A stretch of DNA of 64,000 bases from Nitratidesulfovibrio sp. (GTDB taxonomy: Bacteria > Desulfobacterota > Desulfovibrionia > Desulfovibrionales > Desulfovibrionaceae): assembly GCF_040373385.1 (NCBI RefSeq), contig NZ_JBDXXH010000010.1, positions 106,623 to 170,622 of the forward strand, given 5' to 3'. The notes below the pieces were generated by a model, which made no database searches, was not told where the DNA came from, and saw nothing but the letters and a program-made list of their open reading frames with translations. The position numbers were made by a program, and so were the translations under genes. Shown here in pieces: positions 62,029 to 64,000 of this stretch (within the stretch, counting starts at the first letter, position 1; each line of letters begins with the position of its first letter).

Positions 62029-62559
62029 CTACGCCTCGTGTTCCATCCACCCGCGCAGGTCGCGCACTTCCTCGGCCCAGCGGTTCGAAAGGCGCACCTC
62101 CATGAACTGGCGGTACACCTCGTCCAGAAAGCCGAGGCAGGTTTCGATCAGGTAGATCTTTTCCAGCAGGCGGGCGTCGGGATCATCGTCCTCGCCGTCC
62201 TTTTCCACGGTGGGGGTCTTCAGGCTGTTGAGGGAAAAGTCCTCGGCCCGCAGGCTGACCTGCCAGGAATCGGCCTCGCGTTCAAAGCGCAGCAGGGCGC
62301 GGGTCACCTTCTTTCCGGTGGTCAGGCCCATGCGCGCCTCGCGCAGGGGGGACATGGAGCCGGAAACGGTGGCGGTTTCCAGGCTTTCGCCCTCGCCGCC
62401 CTGCACCGAAATGCGCTGTTCCATGTGCACGCCAAAGGGGCTGCCGTCAGGCATGCGGAACGAGCCGGGCGCGGTTTCGCTGCGGTACCAAAGCCAGGTC
62501 AGGAATTCCTGGCCCAGGATCACGTCGGTGGTCTGGCCGAGATAGGGGGTGTCGCTCAT
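62029..62559 (-). CDS. C-terminal part of a split RdgC recombination protein
   Basis: This 176-aa protein begins SDTPYLGQTTDVILGQEFLTWLWYRSE and contains GLTTGKKVTRALLRFEREADSWQVSLRAEDFSLNSLKTP. I align this stretch with the C-terminal third of E. coli RdgC (HIEAGKVVTKLALDW... then GSLKRLKF), followed in both by an acidic loop and a closing helical segment (here LIETCLGFLDEVYRQFMEVRL). RdgC is a ring-shaped DNA-binding dimer that limits RecA-dependent recombination. It follows the N-terminal half gene by 22 bp and would supply the missing half. The split is inference from alignment by eye. Confidence 0.6.
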   Translation of the reverse strand: MSDTPYLGQTTDVILGQEFLTWLWYRSETAPGSFRMPDGSPFGVHMEQRISVQGGEGESLETATVSGSMSPLREARMGLTTGKKVTRALLRFEREADSWQVSLRAEDFSLNSLKTPTVEKDGEDDDPDARLLEKIYLIETCLGFLDEVYRQFMEVRLSNRWAEEVRDLRGWMEHEA

Positions 62560-62581
62560 CGTGTATCCTTGTCCGGCGCGC

Positions 62582-63199
62582 CTACCCGGCGAACCGGGTG
62601 GGTTCCAGCGTGTCCAGCCGGGTCATGGCGGCCTCGTCCAGCATCGAGGCGGCCAGCGCGTACGGCGTCAGCGGCTCCAGGTGCAGGTCGAAGGTCAGCG
62701 TGAAATAGTCGCAGAACAGGTCGATCATCTTCGACTGCGTGGAGGCGAAGTAGACGACGCCCGTGTCGATGGCCCACAGCACGTTGAATTCAGCGGGGAT
62801 GGGCAGAAAGCGCGACATCAGGCGCAGCCGGGTCTGTTCCTTCAGTTCCTTCTTGCGCTCGCGCGAGACGAACTTCTTGCCCTGTTCCTTGTTGCGGGCC
62901 TCTTCCTCGCGCAGGGCAAGGCTCAGGTGCTTCTTCAGCACGGCGGCGGGAATGCGCCGGGTGTCCTGCCGCAGCGAAAAGGCGATGTACCCGCCTTTCT
63001 CGGGCGGGGCAGTGCGCCAGGCCATGTCGAGCATGTCATCGAAGCAGACCCAGCCCCACGAGCGTTCGTCGGACGTGGCGTCGATATCACGGAAGCAGAA
63101 CTGCTTCAGCTTGTCGGTCAGGGTGGGCCAGAGGGTGGCGGGCACCGGGTCCGCGATGCGGAACCGGGTGAAGCTGCTGCTGGCGTTAAGAAAACCCAT
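62582..63199 (-). CDS. N-terminal part of RdgC-like recombination protein
   Basis: The ATG at 63199 with GGGAGA upstream gives 205 aa. The segment from RRIPAAVLKKHLSLALREEE through KKELKEQTRLRLMSRFLPIPAEFNVLWAIDTGVVYFASTQSKMIDLF aligns block by block with the first two-thirds of E. coli RdgC (LPSPVIKQALE, then LKDEVLHSLLPRAF, then WIDTVNGLIMVDCAS). Normal RdgC is about 300 aa; this gene stops where the C-terminal third should start, and the next gene carries that part. The two would have to assemble in trans. Confidence 0.75.
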   Translation of the reverse strand: MGFLNASSSFTRFRIADPVPATLWPTLTDKLKQFCFRDIDATSDERSWGWVCFDDMLDMAWRTAPPEKGGYIAFSLRQDTRRIPAAVLKKHLSLALREEEARNKEQGKKFVSRERKKELKEQTRLRLMSRFLPIPAEFNVLWAIDTGVVYFASTQSKMIDLFCDYFTLTFDLHLEPLTPYALAASMLDEAAMTRLDTLEPTRFAG

Positions 63200-63700
63200 T
63201 GGTGTCTCCCTTGATTGCGGATTGGGCACATACCTAGCCTATCTTGCCGTGGCGCGCCACCCCGTGGCCCACGGTGCGCAGGACGGGACGGTGGTGGCTG
63301 GGAGGGGCGACCAGACCCGCCAAGGCCGGCAAATCGGGCGGACGCGGCAGGGCGGCGAACGGCAGGGGGCGGTGTCCTTGTCGATGCGTCGGCGGTTAGG
63401 GTTGCATACATATATATGCAAGGTGCCGACGACGGACGTGCAAGCCGACCATGAAGAAAGGGTGGATTGAGAAAGGGCGGGGGAGGGGGAGCTGCAATGG
63501 TCGGCAGAGGGGCAAGGCGATGGACTGTCCGGGCGGGGCACAAAAAGGGGGGAACGCACCCCGCCATGGTGGTCCCGGAGACGACCACGCACGCCACGGG
63601 GGCTGGATACCCCGGCACGGGGTACTTTTGCCGTTGGCAAATGCGTTTTTTATGCTTTGATTATCAGTGTGTTGGGTTACAATTTCAAGAAATTTGAAAA
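63200..63700. other. Intergenic region between rdgC and the rRNA promoter zone
   Basis: The first 200 bp are GC-rich and without structure I can name. An AT-rich palindrome is at 63402-63421. A small hairpin (ATACCCC/GGGGTA, 63607-63624, followed by CTTTT) could be a terminator. The DNA becomes AT-rich from about 63640. No gene is supported; a 69-aa open frame at 63451-63660 has no ribosome binding site. Confidence 0.45.
63402..63421. promoter_or_regulatory. AT-rich 20-bp palindrome upstream of rdgC
   Basis: TTGCATACATATATATGCAA is symmetrical over 9 of 10 base pairs per half and stands out in GC-rich DNA. It lies 200 bp before the leftward rdgC start and could be an operator. Confidence 0.4.
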
Positions 63701-63706
63701 ACGGTG

Positions 63707-63734
63707 TTGACTTCAGTTGGGTTTCGCGTAGAAA
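63707..63734 (+). promoter_or_regulatory. Candidate rRNA operon promoter P1
   Basis: TTGACT (63707-63712) and TAGAAA (63729-63734) are separated by 16 bases. AT-rich DNA precedes it, as in rRNA promoters with an UP element. Confidence 0.55.
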
Positions 63735-63842
63735 CCACCTCCGCGCCGAACGGAACCGGCAACGCCTTCTGCAAGGGGGCTGCGCAGGACCGGGCGGAGC
63801 AAAGGTCAGCATGGCCGTCGCGAAAAAAAACGCGAAAGAGTG

Positions 63843-63871
63843 TTGACGGATGTCTCCGAAAGGAGCATAGC
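63843..63871 (+). promoter_or_regulatory. Candidate rRNA operon promoter P2
   Basis: TTGACG (63843-63848) and CATAGC (63866-63871) are separated by 17 bases. A run of A (63823-63830) lies just upstream and could act as an UP element. Confidence 0.5.
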
Positions 63872-63883
63872 TGAAAGTCCGCC

Positions 63884-64000
63884 TGCACGCACAACGTGCA
63901 CGGCGAAAAGGTTCGGACAGTGGTCCGAGCTAGGTTCAAGACCTTGGTTCTTTGACAAGTAAATAGCGAGTCGGGAAGGAATCAGCCTTTACGATAGTAA
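63884..64000 (+). other. rRNA operon leader with boxB-boxA-like antitermination elements
   Basis: A small hairpin TGCACG-CACAA-CGTGCA (63884-63900) resembles boxB. A second hairpin, TCGGAC/GTCCGA, follows at about 63913-63928. GGTTCTTTGACA (63946-63957) matches the boxA consensus TGYTCTTTRACA closely. TTCTTTGACAAGTAAATAGCG is the kind of sequence found just upstream of bacterial 16S genes, and the window ends before the 16S start. Confidence 0.75.

Noticed and set aside
63451-63660. 69-codon plus-strand frame before the rRNA promoter zone
   Set aside because: No ribosome binding site, low-complexity G/R/H composition, and it ends within the AT-rich promoter region.

Overview
The window is GC-rich (about two thirds G+C by eye), gene-dense bacterial chromosome. 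Gene content and protein style point to a sulfate reducer of the Desulfovibrio / Nitratidesulfovibrio vulgaris group (Desulfobacterota). The signs are a two-gene NfnAB-type ferredoxin:NADP oxidoreductase, a torD-dmsABC-type molybdoenzyme locus, LpxK (so a lipopolysaccharide outer membrane), and a complete division and cell-wall cluster. The organism assignment is inference from gene content; no 16S sequence lies inside the window.

Layout. 1-2900: the tail of an unknown gene, then a leftward pyruvate kinase / HD-GYP pair. 3250-19860: the rightward dcw cluster, in the order mraZ, rsmH, ftsL-like, ftsI, murE, [murF missing], mraY, murD, ftsW, murG, [inverted-repeat element], murC, murB, ftsQ, ftsA, ftsZ. 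Three MraZ-type boxes with a 10-bp period lie upstream of mraZ. 20300-22100: two paralogous envelope proteins of unknown function. 22300-27130: leftward genes for a hot-dog thioesterase, HtpX protease, a NapH-like polyferredoxin, an EamA transporter and an unlisted 31-aa membrane peptide. 27350-31100: leftward TrpF-like protein, ModF-like double ABC ATPase, PHP phosphatase and ComFB. 31440-33740: NfnA/NfnB. 34190-38250: a small hypothetical protein, a GH57-type protein and a divergent TPR protein. 38350-44730: DmsC/DmsB/DmsA/TorD plus a PAS-LuxR regulator; shared heptamers tie the regulator to the operon. 44970-49710: a secreted protein, a PAS histidine kinase and a Bax-inhibitor-1 protein. 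50000-54480: LpxK and an RNase R with a long disordered tail. 54640-61850: a conserved hypothetical protein, RecN, a CgeB-like glycosyltransferase and orphan OppC/OppB permeases. 62030-63200: a split RdgC encoded by two adjacent genes. 63700-64000: tandem promoters and an antitermination-like leader typical of an rRNA operon, whose 16S gene should begin just past the right edge.

The most notable observations are: loss of murF from an otherwise complete dcw cluster, leaving a 55-codon unrelated reading frame in its place; a 153-bp MITE-like inverted-repeat element between murG and murC; RdgC divided into two adjacent genes; a TrpF homologue lacking the catalytic cysteine next to a ModF-like ATPase; a 31-aa membrane peptide with its own promoter, ribosome binding site and terminator; and degenerate short-period GC-rich tandem repeats that recur both in intergenic DNA and, in frame, in interdomain linkers of many proteins.
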